Program-made: the position numbers and the translations under genes
The notes under the pieces: model-generated
Told to the model about the DNA's origin: nothing
Seen by the model: only the letters and a program-made list of their open reading frames with translations
Database searches by the model: none
Origin: Nymphaea colorata
Taxonomy: Eukaryota; Streptophyta; Magnoliopsida; Nymphaeales; Nymphaeaceae
Length of the DNA stretch: 64,000 nucleotides
Direction of reading: 5' to 3'
NCBI RefSeq assembly: GCF_008831285.2
Contig: NW_022204507.1
Span: forward strand, 2,588,814 to 2,652,813
Shown here: piece after piece, positions 1 through 11,818 of the stretch
Numbering within the stretch: the first letter of the stretch is position 1
How the letters are laid out: the number at the start of each line of letters is the position of its first letter

Positions 1-769
1 TTCTTTTGCATTTTTTCCTTTCCATTTAAATGAACCAAGACATTGAATTTGTTCAACTATAATTGTGACGTTCCTATATTTGATATTTTACATTGTTTCT
101 TTCTCAATTTTCTTGATAGCATGTATCAGGCATGTTTTGTAGCAGATTTGGCATCGTGTTCAACCCAATTGGTTTCTTTCTTCAGCTTCTTCTTGACCTG
201 AAGCCATTTGACATTTCCTTGATATTAGCTTGCCAGTGTATAAAAGAACAGGCTTTTGCGGGCTCCAATTGCAGGTCCACTTGGGTCAAAGACGAAGAAT
301 GAATCTGATCTTTTGTTGGTGCATGGGTTCCACTTACGTAAGATCAATAAGTCATCTGCCTCCCCTTTCTTATGTATTTTGTTCTTTTGGTTTCTCGTTA
401 AAAGATTTCTTATGTATTTCTTTATTTTGGTCTTCCAACGGAACTTGCTTATAAAATACATGGCACTGCTTCTGTGTTGTAGGATACAAATATCCAAGTA
501 GATAGAACATGAAACCGAGCAAGGATTATACATGTTGATGCCAAGACGTGCTTAAATGTTGAAGTGACCACAAGTGTTGACGGCTAGCTAAATTTTATTG
601 ATGTAAGAAAAAAAGTAACTTTTCTGAATCAAACATTTATTGCTCTTTGAAGCTTCACATGTGGACAATGGTCATGAACCAAATGAATGTACCAAGAAAA
701 CAGAGGAGGTTCTAAAGACCCACGAAGGTAGGCTTGACAACCTTTGGATTCTTTAGAATTGCAAGTGAA
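1..769. other. Non-coding stretch with one dispersed repeat
   Basis: No convincing gene is visible. Bases 279-395 resemble 10294-10410 (direct orientation, clearly diverged); both contain a stretch ending in a GTAAG donor-like site followed by a shared sequence. The repeat could derive from an exon-intron junction or from a transposable element, and I do not recognise it. The short open frames here have no family features. Confidence 0.4.
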
Positions 770-2014
770 GACATGATTAACATTTCCATAAAGCAATTAG
801 AGAAGCAACACTTTTACATGCAAACAATTCAATTGCATATAAACCTGAAGGATGGAGAGTTAAAAAATTCATATGCTACAGCTAACAAAGTGGTATTGAA
901 CACATAGACATAGCTAAAGTTTTGTTGAATAGGGATGTTTAAAAAATGAAAATAGAAGGGAGCAACAGGAGTTCCTAGGTGCATAATCGTGCATTTGCAT
1001 GCTAGAATGAACACCGCATGGCATATGAATCAGCCGATCATGCTCTTCAACGAAGTGAAGAATCTACATAGATATGTCTTAGTTGTTCGGTCCAAGGCTA
1101 CAGCGGTGATTTAGATCACCGGTATATAAAAGTCCATAGACGGATGGAGAGTTAAAAAATTCATATGCTACGGCTAACAAAGTGGTATTGAACACATAGA
1201 CATAGCTAAAGTTTTGTTGAATAGGGATGTTTAAAAAATGAAAATAGAAGGGAGCAACAGGAGTTCCTAGGTGCATAATCGTGCATTTGCATGCTAGAAT
1301 GAACACCGCATGGCATATGAATCAGCAGATCATGCTCTTCAACGAAGTGAAGAATCTACATAGATATGTCTTAGTTGTTCGGTTTGGAATGAATCATCCA
1401 AGGCTACAGCGGTGATTCACATCACCGGTATATAGAAGTCCATAGGAAAGACATGATTAACATTTCCATAAAGCAATTAGAGAAGCAACACTTTTACATG
1501 CAAACAATTCAATTGCATATAAACCTGAAGGATGGAGAGTTAAAAAATTCATATGCTACAGCTAACAAAGTGGTATTGAACACATAGACATAGCTAAAGT
1601 TTTGTTGAATAGGGATGTTTAAAAAATGAAAATAGAAGGGAGCAACAGGAGTTCCTAGGTGCATAATCGTGCATTTGCATGCTAGAATGAACACCGCATG
1701 GCATATGAATAAGCCGATCATGCTCTTCAACGAAGTGAAGAATCTACATAGATATGTCTTAGTTGTTCGGTTTGGAATGAATCATCCAAGGCTACAGCGG
1801 TGATTTAGATCACCGTTAACATTTCCATAAAGCAATTAGAGAAGCAACACTTTTACATGCAAACAATTCAATTGCATATAAACCTAAGGATGGAGAGTTA
1901 AAAAATTCATATGCTACAGCTAACAAAGTGGTATTGAACACATAGACATAGCTAAAGTTTTGTTGAATAGGGATGTTTAAAAAATGAAAATAGAAGGGAG
2001 CAACAGGAGTTCCT
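770..2014. repeat. Degenerate four-copy tandem repeat array
   Basis: The same block starts at 851, 1143, 1531 and 1889, so the spacing is irregular (292, 388 and 358 bp). An extra flank beginning GACATGATTAACATTTCC precedes copies 1 and 3, and part of it precedes copy 4. Copies 1-3 carry a tail with a CGGTGAT...ATCACCG hairpin and a TATATA stretch. Copy 4 is cut short by unrelated sequence at about 2014. Reverse-strand open frames are conserved between copies only because the DNA is duplicated. The family is not recognised; the hairpin tails suggest a non-autonomous DNA transposon that multiplied in tandem. Confidence 0.8.
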
Positions 2015-4069
2015 ACTTCACCGGTAGTTAGCGAGGAAGGTTTCACTGGTATAGATCTATAGCGGTGATCGGGGCCCAAATAGTTATACGGTGATGATCC
2101 CCACCGTCGTGAAACTATACTGGTTATCTAAGGGTGATAGAGCAAAAAAAGAACAAAAGCACGGGAAAAAAATCTTTTGTGTGGGAAGAAGAAGAGGACG
2201 AGATGGAGGAAATATTGTATGTTTGTCCTCTTTCTTTATGCACTGATTCATGCTGTTTAACACACTTAAGTTACTAACCCTGCTTTCCACAATTGCTAAG
2301 GAAAACTGAGCTGGAAGCTTGACCTCTCAAGAAGGTAGAGTCACACATTAATTCGTATTTTCCTTTGCTTTCTATTGGGTATTCGGCTTATTTGGTTCTT
2401 TTTCTTGGCTTTTTTTTTTCAAGATTCTCTGCAAAGATATACTTTGGTAAGTAGAGATGACGTATCCTGTTTTATGTTGTTGATATCCATCAGTAGCTTA
2501 ATGAGTTTATTTGCAAAAGGAGAACGTGTTTCACGATTCATCAAGTAACTTTAATGTTTGATTTTCTGTCTTCAAGATATCCGATAAACAATCTATTCCG
2601 TTTGAAGGTCGCGTTATGTTGTTATATTTGTCATCTTGACACTTCTTGAAATTATTAATTATCTAAGAGAGGGAAACGAGTTTCCTGGGAAATGTGGCTT
2701 TCATGGGAGAATTGAAGGATTTTGCCTCATAAGAATTGAGAAAATGGTTTGAATAACGCTTTGTGGCAGAAGGATGACACTGGTTGGGAATTGTTGGAGT
2801 CGTTCCCTTTTTAGGGAAAGTTATTCACATGCATGTTCTTATATGAGAACAGCTATGTGGTAGAAGGATTATACTGTCCTACAAACACCTTATAAGCAAC
2901 TAGTTATATGTCTTGAATGTATAGAAGAAAACAACCTCTTCTCTTGAATTCTAAAATACAAGTCTCGTCATCCAAGGGATACAACAAACTATATATATTA
3001 CAACATACAAAAACAAAATAAGTAACAAAAATGAAGAGCTAAACAAAGAGAAGACAGATTAATTTTTTGTGAAAATCTTCTTAAAAGATATGTAAGACAT
3101 TATGGGGTTGAGAGCAACTCAATAACAACCCTCTATATGATATGAAATGAAATTAATAGGTATAAACAATGCTTACACAGTCAAAAGTTCTATAATTACC
3201 AAAATATAAATAATAAAGCAAGTAAAAATGTTAGAAAAAAAAAAGAAAATCCCCTAAAGGATAGTGAGGACATTGCCACGGATAAAGCTTATCCTTTTTT
3301 TTCTATTCTAATTTTTTGCAAATCAATAGAAAAGAATAAGAAGAAAATTCCAAACAAACAAAGAAGTGTCCTTTCTCTTAATATCGCACTTTTTCAAACT
3401 CAATCTCTCTTGTAGCTTCAAAATGACAGAACAAACCTCTCCCCTTTCTCTTTTTCTCTTCACAAAGAAAAGCCTCCAAAACAAGCAACATCAAAGCCAA
3501 ACGCCCCAAAGAACTTGTTTATTTTTCTTTTAAAGGCCTTCTTTCTAACTTCTTTCGTCCATAGTCTCGTTAGTCCACCATTTCTTGTAAAAATTTTCCT
3601 TTTCTTAGGGCAGCTTGGGTGTCAGGGCATTCCACTGTAATAGGTGGAATGCTATCCTGCTCTGCTGTATTGCTCTTTGCCTGCACGTTGCCGTTGGAGG
3701 TTATGGACATGGCTGAAATGGGACATCATTTTTTTCATCCTCACATAGCAACAACTTATTTGCATTGCTCAGTTACCAAATTTGTCTTTCTCTTCATTAA
3801 TGCATGGTTCATTATCTTTTTCATTTAGAAAATTTCTTTTACATGAAAAAAAAATTCTATTCCAGCAAATGAAAATACTCAAAATGAATTTAGAGATAAG
3901 TTACTTGATACCACAAGAATAGTTAAAAACTTAAACAAAAATAGTTGCAAACTTAAATTATGCAACTAATGTGTGTGTGTGTGTAGATACACCAATTTCT
4001 TCCTCTCTCTCTCTCTCTCTCTCTCTTATATATATATGTATATATATATTGGTAAAAACCAAACACTTA
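2015..4069. other. AT-rich non-coding stretch
   Basis: No gene or recognisable element is visible. The 2020-2110 segment repeats GCGGTGATC/CACCG motifs like the tandem array to its left and may be its outer edge. CT and TA microsatellites sit at about 4003-4052. The open frame at 3619-3828 has no family features. Confidence 0.45.
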
Positions 4070-4406
4070 GGTCAGGGATAAAAACCAGACCCTTTTATTT
4101 TTGCTAAATTTTTTTGAATAAAATATAAACATCCTAATATATTTATGAATACTATTTGGATATAAAACATGCTTTGAATCAAGTTGTTTTTAAGAAAAAT
4201 GTTCATTTTTCTATTATCAAAATGTTGATGCTATGAGAGCCAATCATTTTTCTTATTAAACAAACACTATTAAAAACCAAAAAATGATCAACTTAATATA
4301 TATTTTGCATCAACCTACCCTTAAGATCATATTGGTAAAGTTACATTTAAAAAAAAAAAAACACTTTAAAAATCATATATAAAGGGTCTGGTTTTTGTCC
4401 CTGAAC
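4070..4406. mobile_element. MITE-like element, copy M1
   Basis: A 337-bp AT-rich element has imperfect terminal inverted repeats: left GGTCAGGGATAAAAACCAGA, and the right end is its inverse with small differences (ending TTTTTGTCCCTGAAC). TA flanks both ends (4068-4069 and 4407-4408), consistent with a TA target duplication. The interior aligns with M2 (5657-5991) and M3 (32594-32879). It has no coding capacity. The superfamily is unassigned; a TA duplication would fit Tc1/mariner-type MITEs. Confidence 0.6.
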
Positions 4407-5383
4407 TATAGGTATATATATATATATATATATATATATTGCCTTTAGGCATTATGACTTAAGATATTTTTTTGGTCAATAACGAATAAGAGATTTTTCT
4501 CCCAACAGCCCTTCATTGGAAGTATTCTAGTATAAGTTTCATACACCAAGATTTATAGTGAATTGGTTTGCTTGTGTTAACCATTTACCTAATTCTGCTT
4601 ATTGTGTACTCTGTTTTCACTTCCTAATGTTGGCCATTGGTCCCATCTAGTTGTACCAAATTTTCCATGATATTTGGGCGCAAAGTGTCATTACTTAATT
4701 ATATGTTGGTATTTTCCTGTTTCAAAAATTTAGAATTAATTTTATTAATTTGTAACTTGTCCAGTGCTGATTGTATAGGACCTGGTTGTATTGCTTTAAC
4801 AATGTAAATCTCCTGTTAAGCATACAATATTGTTCTTCTCGAGGCATTGGAGAAATGGAGAGATCATGCAAAAGCTACTAAAAAGACACGGTGAAGAAGT
4901 TGAACAAGGGAAAATAGTAAGTTCTTTGAGTTCTTTCTAAGATTTTGATAATTCTTTTCTTGTTTTCCCATTATTGTGTTTTAATCTTTTACATGTACTG
5001 CAGTTGATTGGGATACTCGTTGCATAATATGGCTCGACATATCTTGGTTATTGGATCAGAAGATTTTCCAAAAGTTTAATGACTACTGCAACAACAAAAA
5101 AATTGAAGGATGCCACCCCTCTTCCATCTCATATGCACGAATGGCTGACGGTGTCCAAATGGGTTTATTTTCCAGCAAAATGGCAACTCAAAAAAGAAAA
5201 ACGGAAACAATCGGTGCCATGATTCCCAAATGACTAGAAACCAGTTATCTGGAATCAACCAAGCCCTCGAGAACAGAAAGAACAGGCAACAGAAGTAGAA
5301 AAAGAATGAAAGAGACCGTGAGTAGACAACAACACTATGGTTTGCTTTGTGCATATATTCGTTCCTACCAAAACAAGAAACAT
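4407..5383. other. Non-coding stretch with TA tract
   Basis: A (TA)n tract begins at about 4413. The rest is AT-rich unique sequence. The small open frames at 5051-5396 on both strands show no family features. No gene is called. Confidence 0.4.
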
Positions 5384-5560
5384 TATTTTTGTTCATATGC
5401 AGAGAATACCAAGAAGAAAGGCAGGATCATAAATTGGCTATATATATAGAGTGAGGCACTGGGCTAGCCAGCCCGTTAGCCAATCATGATAGACTCATAA
5501 GCGCTGCAACAACAAAACCACACGCCCTGCCTAAGATTAGACAGGGCATGGGCTAGACAA

Positions 5561-5611
<51 letters not shown>

Positions 5612-5656
5612 ATTGTCTAGCCCATGCCCTGTATATATACACACACCAGACCACTT
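5384..5656. repeat. Segmental repeat with perfect TA hairpin, copy 1
   Basis: This segment is repeated at about 32286-32593, and both copies are followed by the same MITE (M2/M3). Inside it, 5541-5565 and 5608-5632 are perfect 25-bp inverted arms (ACAGGGCATGGGCTAGACAA followed by TCTGT) around a (TA)n tract, giving a strong foldback. Confidence 0.7.
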
Positions 5657-5991
5657 GGTTCAGAGACAAACCAGACCTCTTACATTCGTGTTAAAAACAT
5701 GTTTTAAACATATGAGCATTGTAGTATGTTTATAAATGGTAATTTGACATAAAACTTGTCTTAACTCGTGTCATTTTTATGAAAAATATTGATTTTTCTA
5801 CAATTAAATTTTGTATTATAAAAGCCACTCACTTTTTTATTACAGGAAGAACATTATATTAACCTCAAAAAAATGATTGACTTAGCATTTGTTTCTCGTA
5901 GAAACGTCCTCAAGGTCATAGGTATACGGTTGGATTGTATAAAACATGAGTTTACCAAACAATGTTGATTGGGCTGGTTCTTATCCCTGAC
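5657..5991. mobile_element. MITE-like element, copy M2
   Basis: A 335-bp relative of M1. The left end GGTTCAGAGACAAACCAGAC and the right end GGCTGGTTCTTATCCCTGAC are inverted relatives of each other. The interior matches M1 in order (AAAATATTGATTTTTCTA, a GCCACTCA block, ATGATTGACTTAG, AAGGTCAT). M3 at 32594-32879 is nearly identical but has lost its left terminus. Confidence 0.6.
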
Positions 5992-7865
5992 GTGGAAGTC
6001 CGGATGTTCAGATCATGATCATAATGGATGGAGATCATAGCCATTGTGGGTGCAATGCTAGAAAGAAAAAACACCGATTGTGGAATTCCCACCGGCGTCA
6101 CATTCTGCATTGCTAGCTATCTAAGTAAAAGGAGGTGCAGACCAGTGTTGAGAAAAGTAACGCCCTCTCCTCTCTCTCTCTCTTTGTCTCTCTCTCGAGC
6201 TATCGGCCATCTGCAAACAAGAGCGAGATAAAAAAAAGGAAAAAGCCTCTCCCCGATTATCCCAACCGTTCTATTTCTCTCTTGCCCTTTTTCGGTCTCT
6301 CTTTCTCTGTGGGTAGCCGTTGCTGAGCATCTTGCAATCCGACAGTAGAACGCTCTCCGCCGACCGAGATCGATGGCACAGGTTCGCCTGAAACCCTAGA
6401 GCCGCTCACTTTTTCTTTTTGCGGATACGATTCTTGTAGTTCTGTACTCATGTGGATGCTTAGCAACGCTGCAGAAGTTTACCCCATTTCATTTCTTTGT
6501 CCATAGAGGTTCGCAGGATTTCCCTCTCTTCTCCAGTCTTGGCTCGTACAAGGAGTCTAATGGTAATTCGTGATGCAAAGGGTGTGAATATTTCGGTGCG
6601 TTATGGAATCGGGGGTCGCAGATGAGTTGGGGGATTGTGGCTTTGGAGGCGGGATTTTCGGACTAGGCTTTTCCGTGTCCTTCCGTTGGCAGTTCCAGCA
6701 TTTACGGGATTTTCCTTCCGGTTGATTTTCATTGTGGTGGAGGTATGACCTATTGAGAATCTGGCATGCATTTTATCTGCTTTTAAAGTTCGTTGTTGTT
6801 GATGTTTTAGTGTCTTAGGATGATTAGATTGGGATACTGATGCTTTTTAATTACTGCATTGCTTGGCAGAAGAATTTGTGTGTCCGAACTCCTGGATCTG
6901 CATTTGTTTCGTATATGCGTGGAGGAGAGTTTGACATCTTGAGGAGGCTTGCTTTGGTTAATTTGTATTGATGGTCTTACACAACGGATGCTTGCATTTT
7001 ATTGTAGTAATTTAGCAGTTGTTTCTTCACAAGGAAGTGATGATTCTAAAGGATTTGTGTGCAGAATCTCCTCCAAGTAACAGGGGATTTCTGAATGTCT
7101 GTACAATGTTAAAATCACTTAAATCTTGGAAGACATCTTGCATAATCTCTTAAATACATTCGTTGACAGTTGCTCCTAAGCGTGGGTTTTGTGACTTTGG
7201 AGACCTTTTGAATGTACCTTCCCTTTTGAATCCTTATGCAGAATTATTGAATTTTGTGCTGTACTATCTTGCAAACATTTGAAGTCATTGTTCCCTTCCC
7301 AGTGTCTACATTCCCCCCTAATCTTGGGCACCTCCATCCCAATTCGTTGTTGCATGGGAGCAGTTGATTTATCTGTTGCTTTCTTGTAATGTTTCTTTAT
7401 CCCCAACAATGACAAGTTCGGAGTGGTGATTCTTAAGAGGGTGTTGAACATGGTCAAGCGTCAAAGTGGATATAGGCCAGTCACCGGATTATTATTGAGG
7501 GTTAACTGTGACTGGTGCACATTCTGGAAACAGCGATTCACGTTAATTTGCCTACATGGAAGATTAGGGTTAGTCTGCTTTGCTCTTTCTGTTGGGATGG
7601 GAAGGCTTAAGTGGGACACTGAGAATGCTCAGTTGTGCTCTTTGGTCTTCTTTAGGATCCTTGAACTGCTGGTTAGTGCAATATGTATCCATTTCCTCGC
7701 TGTTATCATGATGGAGAATGAAATCCGTACACAACCTCCACACTGTGAATCTCAACTTTTGGGAGGTCTCTACAAAATTGTTCCATGTTGGCTAGTTAAA
7801 CAAGGGCCTCGGATTCAGTTACAGTACAAGCTTTTTAAGTTTTACTTTCCTATAGGGTGTTGACC
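5992..7865 (+). other. Leader-like region, possible gene start, uncertain
   Basis: Bases 6160-6370 look like a plant 5' leader: a CT-rich tract, GC-rich sequence, then an ATGGCACAG triplet run at about 6373 followed by GT, with AAACCCTAG just downstream. This could be a very short first coding exon (Met-Ala-Gln) with a 5' splice site. I cannot identify downstream exons. The 146-residue open frame at 7423-7863 has no recognisable domain and is not called as a gene. Confidence 0.25.
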
Positions 7866-8430
7866 TTAAACATAGTGCCCATGCTTTTGTCTTGCCTTCA
7901 TATGTCTGTTCATGCACTCTTCCTCTTCAGCCTCCTCCCCATCAGCTTTGTTATTCAGTGTCTTCTGCTGATTCATGAAACTAAATTCCCAACAACAACA
8001 ATAACTAGATATTAATCTTCTTTCATTCGAATGTCCGGCCCAATCTGCACCTGTGCATCCCATGATGACTAACATATCTTGATTATATTTTCTTCTTTAT
8101 ATACCAAGCCATTTTTGGTAGTGCTTTTTATATGTCTCAACATTCTTTCAACAGACTCCATGTGACGGGGTTTTGGTGCATGCACAAATTGTGGCACATA
8201 ATTCACTATATATACCATGTTTCATGTTTGTCTTTCCAAAAGTCAAATATTTATGTATACCAACTATACTTTGGTATTGAGTTGCATATACTACTGTTGT
8301 CAACACAAACCTTTCTTTTTCTTTATCAATTTCAACCCCATTAAAGTATTTCAAACTTCCAATTTTTTTTCCAAGAATCTGTTGGCTTTTTTAATGGGTT
8401 CTGCTCATATCCTGTCGTTCAGATTATAGG
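7866..8430 (-). pseudogene. Decayed copia RT/RNase H fragment, copy 1
   Basis: On the minus strand, translated pieces match the order seen in Ty1/copia pol: MKYFNGVEID (the reverse transcriptase motif usually like YFLGVEI), then TQYQSIVGIHKYLT (usually the LVG..YLT..RPDI block), a relic of the VERxLRYLK block, then GADWAGHSNERRLISSY (the RNase H SDADWAG..DRRSTSG block). Frameshifts and stops separate them. Compared with the copy at 8918-9700 it lacks about 110 bp between the first and second motifs. It is a dead fragment. Confidence 0.7.
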
Positions 8431-8917
8431 GCAGATTAAGTTGTAGAATTGGCAGCCAGGAACAAGTCGGATCCTAAAAAAATACTATTTGTGACTAGTC
8501 AGTCTGACTTGGACCAAGTCGAGCGACCACAAATAAATAAAAAATGTATTATTTATATGTAGATAAACACAGAAACATACACATATAAGGAATGCAGATA
8601 TATGTTTAAAGGTTAGGATTAGTTGGCTGATCATTAGGCTGATCATTTTGCTAGTTTAACCAAATACCCAAAGACAAACTGCATGCTCAAATGCATGTCT
8701 CCATATCTTCCTTCTAGTTTAGTGTGTCTTGAAATCATGATCAGCTTCGATTTAAGAAATGAAAACTTTCTTGCAGTCCTTTAATAGACAAATCGGCAAC
8801 CTGATGCTTGTCCCAATATAGCGAGCTTCCAATTTCTTGATTGTCCATCTTTTGTTTCTCACTTGCTAAATCCTCCCAATGCTATATTAGAACTATCGAA
8901 ATTTGGTAGCACTTTGA
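8431..8917. other. AT-rich spacer between the two copia relics
   Basis: No gene is seen. The sequence is AT-rich and not shared between the two relic copies. It may be degraded retrotransposon sequence, but I cannot align it to anything in the window. Confidence 0.3.
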
Positions 8918-9700
8918 TTATGACAAAATAAAATTGATTTTGACAATTTTTCTCCTCAACAAATAGACATCCAGTCTAAGGTAACTCAGATGTGACAAAA
9001 GCCATACCATGATATTCAGCTTTGTACTAGAACATCTATTCAGTGTCTTTTGCTGATTCATGAAACTAAATTCCCAACAACAACAATAACTAGATACTAA
9101 TCTTCTTTCATTCGAATGTCCGGCCCAATCTGCACCTATGCATCCCATGATGACTAACAGATCTTGATTACATTTTCTTCTTTATATACCAAGCCATTTT
9201 TGGTAGTGCTTTTTATATGTCTCAATATTCTTTCAACAGACCCCATGTGAGGGGGTTTTGATGCATGCACAAATTGTGGCACCTAATTCACTATATATAC
9301 CATGTTTCATGTTTGTCTTTCCGAAAGTCAAATATTTATGTATACCAACTATACTTTGGTATTGAGTTGCATCACCATATATTTCTTCATCATTTCCACT
9401 CAGCTTTTGATTAATAAGAGTTGGAGTGGCCGCTAGGTTACCATCCTTTATCCTGCTCTTACCAAGTAAATCAATGGTATACTACTGTTGTCAACACAAC
9501 CCTTTCTTTTTCTTATCAATTTCAACCCCATGAAAGAATTTCAAACTTCCAATTTTTTTTCCAAGATTCTGTTGGCTTTTTTAATGTGTTCTGCTTATAT
9601 CCTGTTGTTCACATGTATAAGAAATGTTGTGCTTTCTTGTTCACCAACAAACAGGGAACAATCAAGATTAAAACCCATGTGACTGAATTTTTTTAGGGAA
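8918..9700 (-). pseudogene. Decayed copia RT/RNase H fragment, copy 2
   Basis: A second, longer copy of the minus-strand relic at 7866-8430, in direct orientation. It keeps the segment missing from copy 1 (about 9373-9478), which reads as the copia block around YTIDLLGKSRIKDGNLAATP and SGNDEEIYGDATQYQSIVG. RNase H remains as GADWAGHSNERRLVSSY. It contains frameshifts and stops, with no flanking LTRs. Direct duplication followed by a deletion in copy 1 is the simplest history. Confidence 0.72.
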
Positions 9701-10254
9701 ACCCTCAAACCAGAATCATGACATTGTTTCAGTCCATAAATGATTTTTTTTTTTTTTTGGAGGGGTTTGCATACATATGCATTTGGATCACCTTTGTCTA
9801 TCTTGCCGCTGCAGGCTGTAAAAACAGCTCTCAGATCAATTTCAAATAATGAACTTGATTAACACAAGAATAACTCATTTGCAAGTCTATGAGAGCAGGA
9901 TATAAGGAATAAGGCTTTTAATGCTTAGAAAGACATTAGCCAAAAAGGGAGAAACCCCTACATATATACAGCTCCACAGCAGGCTGAGCTGGCCGTCGAG
10001 CCAACTCCAATGGCTAAAAGCCTAAAACAATAGCCATTAATGAGCTGAGACCTGGTCAAAGGTCAAAATTGGTAGGAACTTAGATACATTGACAAGAAAA
10101 TAAAATAAAACAAACCATTGATTGGGTTTGAGTCATTGTTTATGCCCAACTGTGGTGGATCTTATTTGGATTGTATAGACTTGTTTGCATTTCTTAATGC
10201 ACAACCATGCACACAAGGGTTTTTCCAACTTTTGGAATATCTTGCAATTTACGT

Positions 10255-10293
<39 letters not shown>

Positions 10294-10600
10294 ACTTGGG
10301 TCAAGGAGGAAGCATGAATCCGATCTTTGGCTGGTGCATGGTTTCCACCGACGTAAGATCAATAATTCATCTGCCTTCCCTTTCTTATGTATTTCGTTAT
10401 TTTGGTTACCCATTCGCTTTATCAATTCGTTTTGCTTCGTTATTTTTGAAGATATAGCAGGAACTCACTAAGTAGTGGTCTATAGCAGGTTTTAGACTTT
10501 TTCATTTTAGGATGTGCATGGTGGTTTTTCTTTGATTTATGCATTTTGTTTTTTGGCGTTCATTCTAACAGGGTTGCATCTTAGCAAGTTGTGTTTGTGC
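9701..10600. other. Non-coding stretch with CT microsatellite
   Basis: A (CT)n microsatellite lies at about 10257-10291, followed directly by the second copy of the dispersed repeat (10294-10410; first copy 279-395). No gene is visible. Confidence 0.4.
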
Positions 10601-11039
10601 TTTCTAGCCAGGGGTGTAGTCTATGGTTTATCATACCTTTTGATTGATTTTTATATAGTAAAACCATAATTTAAGTCATATTCTTAGGACCTTTCTAGGT
10701 ATATGCACGGGCAGTGAAATCTTGGGGAGCCATTTCTTCCATTTGATCTTGCACATGAGCTTTGATTAAAAGCATTTCAAACCATTCAATCCAATCCAAC
10801 TCAGTCTTAAAAGTGGCATTTTAGTTGGCTAGAAGAGTGAGTTGTTGGTGTAGACATTTTTCCTTGGTAATCAATGATCAAACCCTCTGCAAGGAAACCT
10901 TACAACATGAGAATTTGGGGAATTTTGTCTGCCACAAGGCGCTGTTTTTATGAAGAGACTTCGAGGAGAACTTGTCCCTTGTGTTGTTATCCTTTTGCAA
11001 AATCTTCTTGTGTAACCAAAACACAAAACCAGTCAAAAC
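10601..11039. repeat. Segmental repeat, copy 1 (partner 31861-32288)
   Basis: This block matches 31861-32288 in the same orientation with scattered differences. The partner lacks a short internal piece and has its own internal tandem duplication of about 48 bp (32109-32205). In the partner this block is fused directly to the segment that here lies at 5384-5991. No coding capacity is recognised. Confidence 0.75.
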
Positions 11040-11534
11040 TTTGGTGGATAGCCTTATATTCTGAGTCTAGCAGAGTCCAAACCCGTAGCTTCCATGGTCA
11101 TTTACCCAATGATTTTATAAATTTGGCTACGTATGATTGGTTTATCCTAGGCTTCCTTCGAGAAAAGAGAAGAGCTTAACTCAAACCATTTCCGAAATTC
11201 CCACTCAGTTAAGTTAATCACCTAATGTTACGGAAACTGGTCACCCTTTGATACCTTTTGTGTAAAAGGCTCTACTTTTATGGTAGTTGGTGAAATTCGT
11301 TCTTCTACAAACGAACCCATCTTGTTTTGAAATCACCCTTTCTTTAGTGAGTAGAGTTCCCTCCTCCTGGTGACATAACATTTGATGTCAAAAACTTTTG
11401 TAAAAGAGAAAATTTTAAATTTTGCTTAAAAGCCTTTTAAAATTGTCTTCTCACACAATATTATGTCTTTGCTTTATCTTTAGTACCTCCCCGAGTGAAA
11501 GGAGAAAATTTCAAGTTCTTGTTACCAATCAATG
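11040..11534. other. Non-coding flank left of element A
   Basis: Unique AT-rich sequence. The small open frames have no family features. The five bases next to the LTR (CAATG, 11530-11534) would be one half of a target duplication, but the other end of element A is lost. Confidence 0.35.
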
Positions 11535-11818
11535 TGTAGAAACATGCAACACACGAAGGAAGAAGAGAGGAACACACGATATACGTGGAAAAACCTCAGA
11601 AAGAGGAAAAAAACCACGGGAAGCTCTGACCTAGGTGCACACCGCAACCCTGGGAAAGAGAAAATCTATTCACTTAATTCAACAATTACACTTAAGTGAA
11701 GATTATATAGGAGGGAGAGAAAGAGTACTGCCTAGGGTACCGAGCCAGTCTCGGTACCCGTGCCCCATGGGACCAGGTCCAGAATTGGACCCGGTTCGCA
11801 TTACAATCTATTTCAACA
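11535..11818 (-). repeat. 3' LTR of element A
   Basis: 284 bp, reading TGTTGAAATAG...TTTCTACA on the element strand, with TG/CA ends. It carries the family's GGGTC/GACCC foldback near its 5' end. It is much closer to the LTR of E (45551-45835) than to that of C. Confidence 0.9.

Noticed and set aside
770-2014. CRISPR array
   Set aside because: Units are hundreds of bases long with irregular spacing, in plant nuclear DNA.
829-2079. Reverse-strand frames repeated four times (FNTTLLAVAYEFFNSPS) looking like a conserved peptide family
   Set aside because: The conservation is at DNA level in a tandem repeat; there is no start context or domain.
7423-7863. 146-codon open frame as a gene
   Set aside because: No recognisable domain, no supporting splice structure, and composition close to non-coding neighbours.
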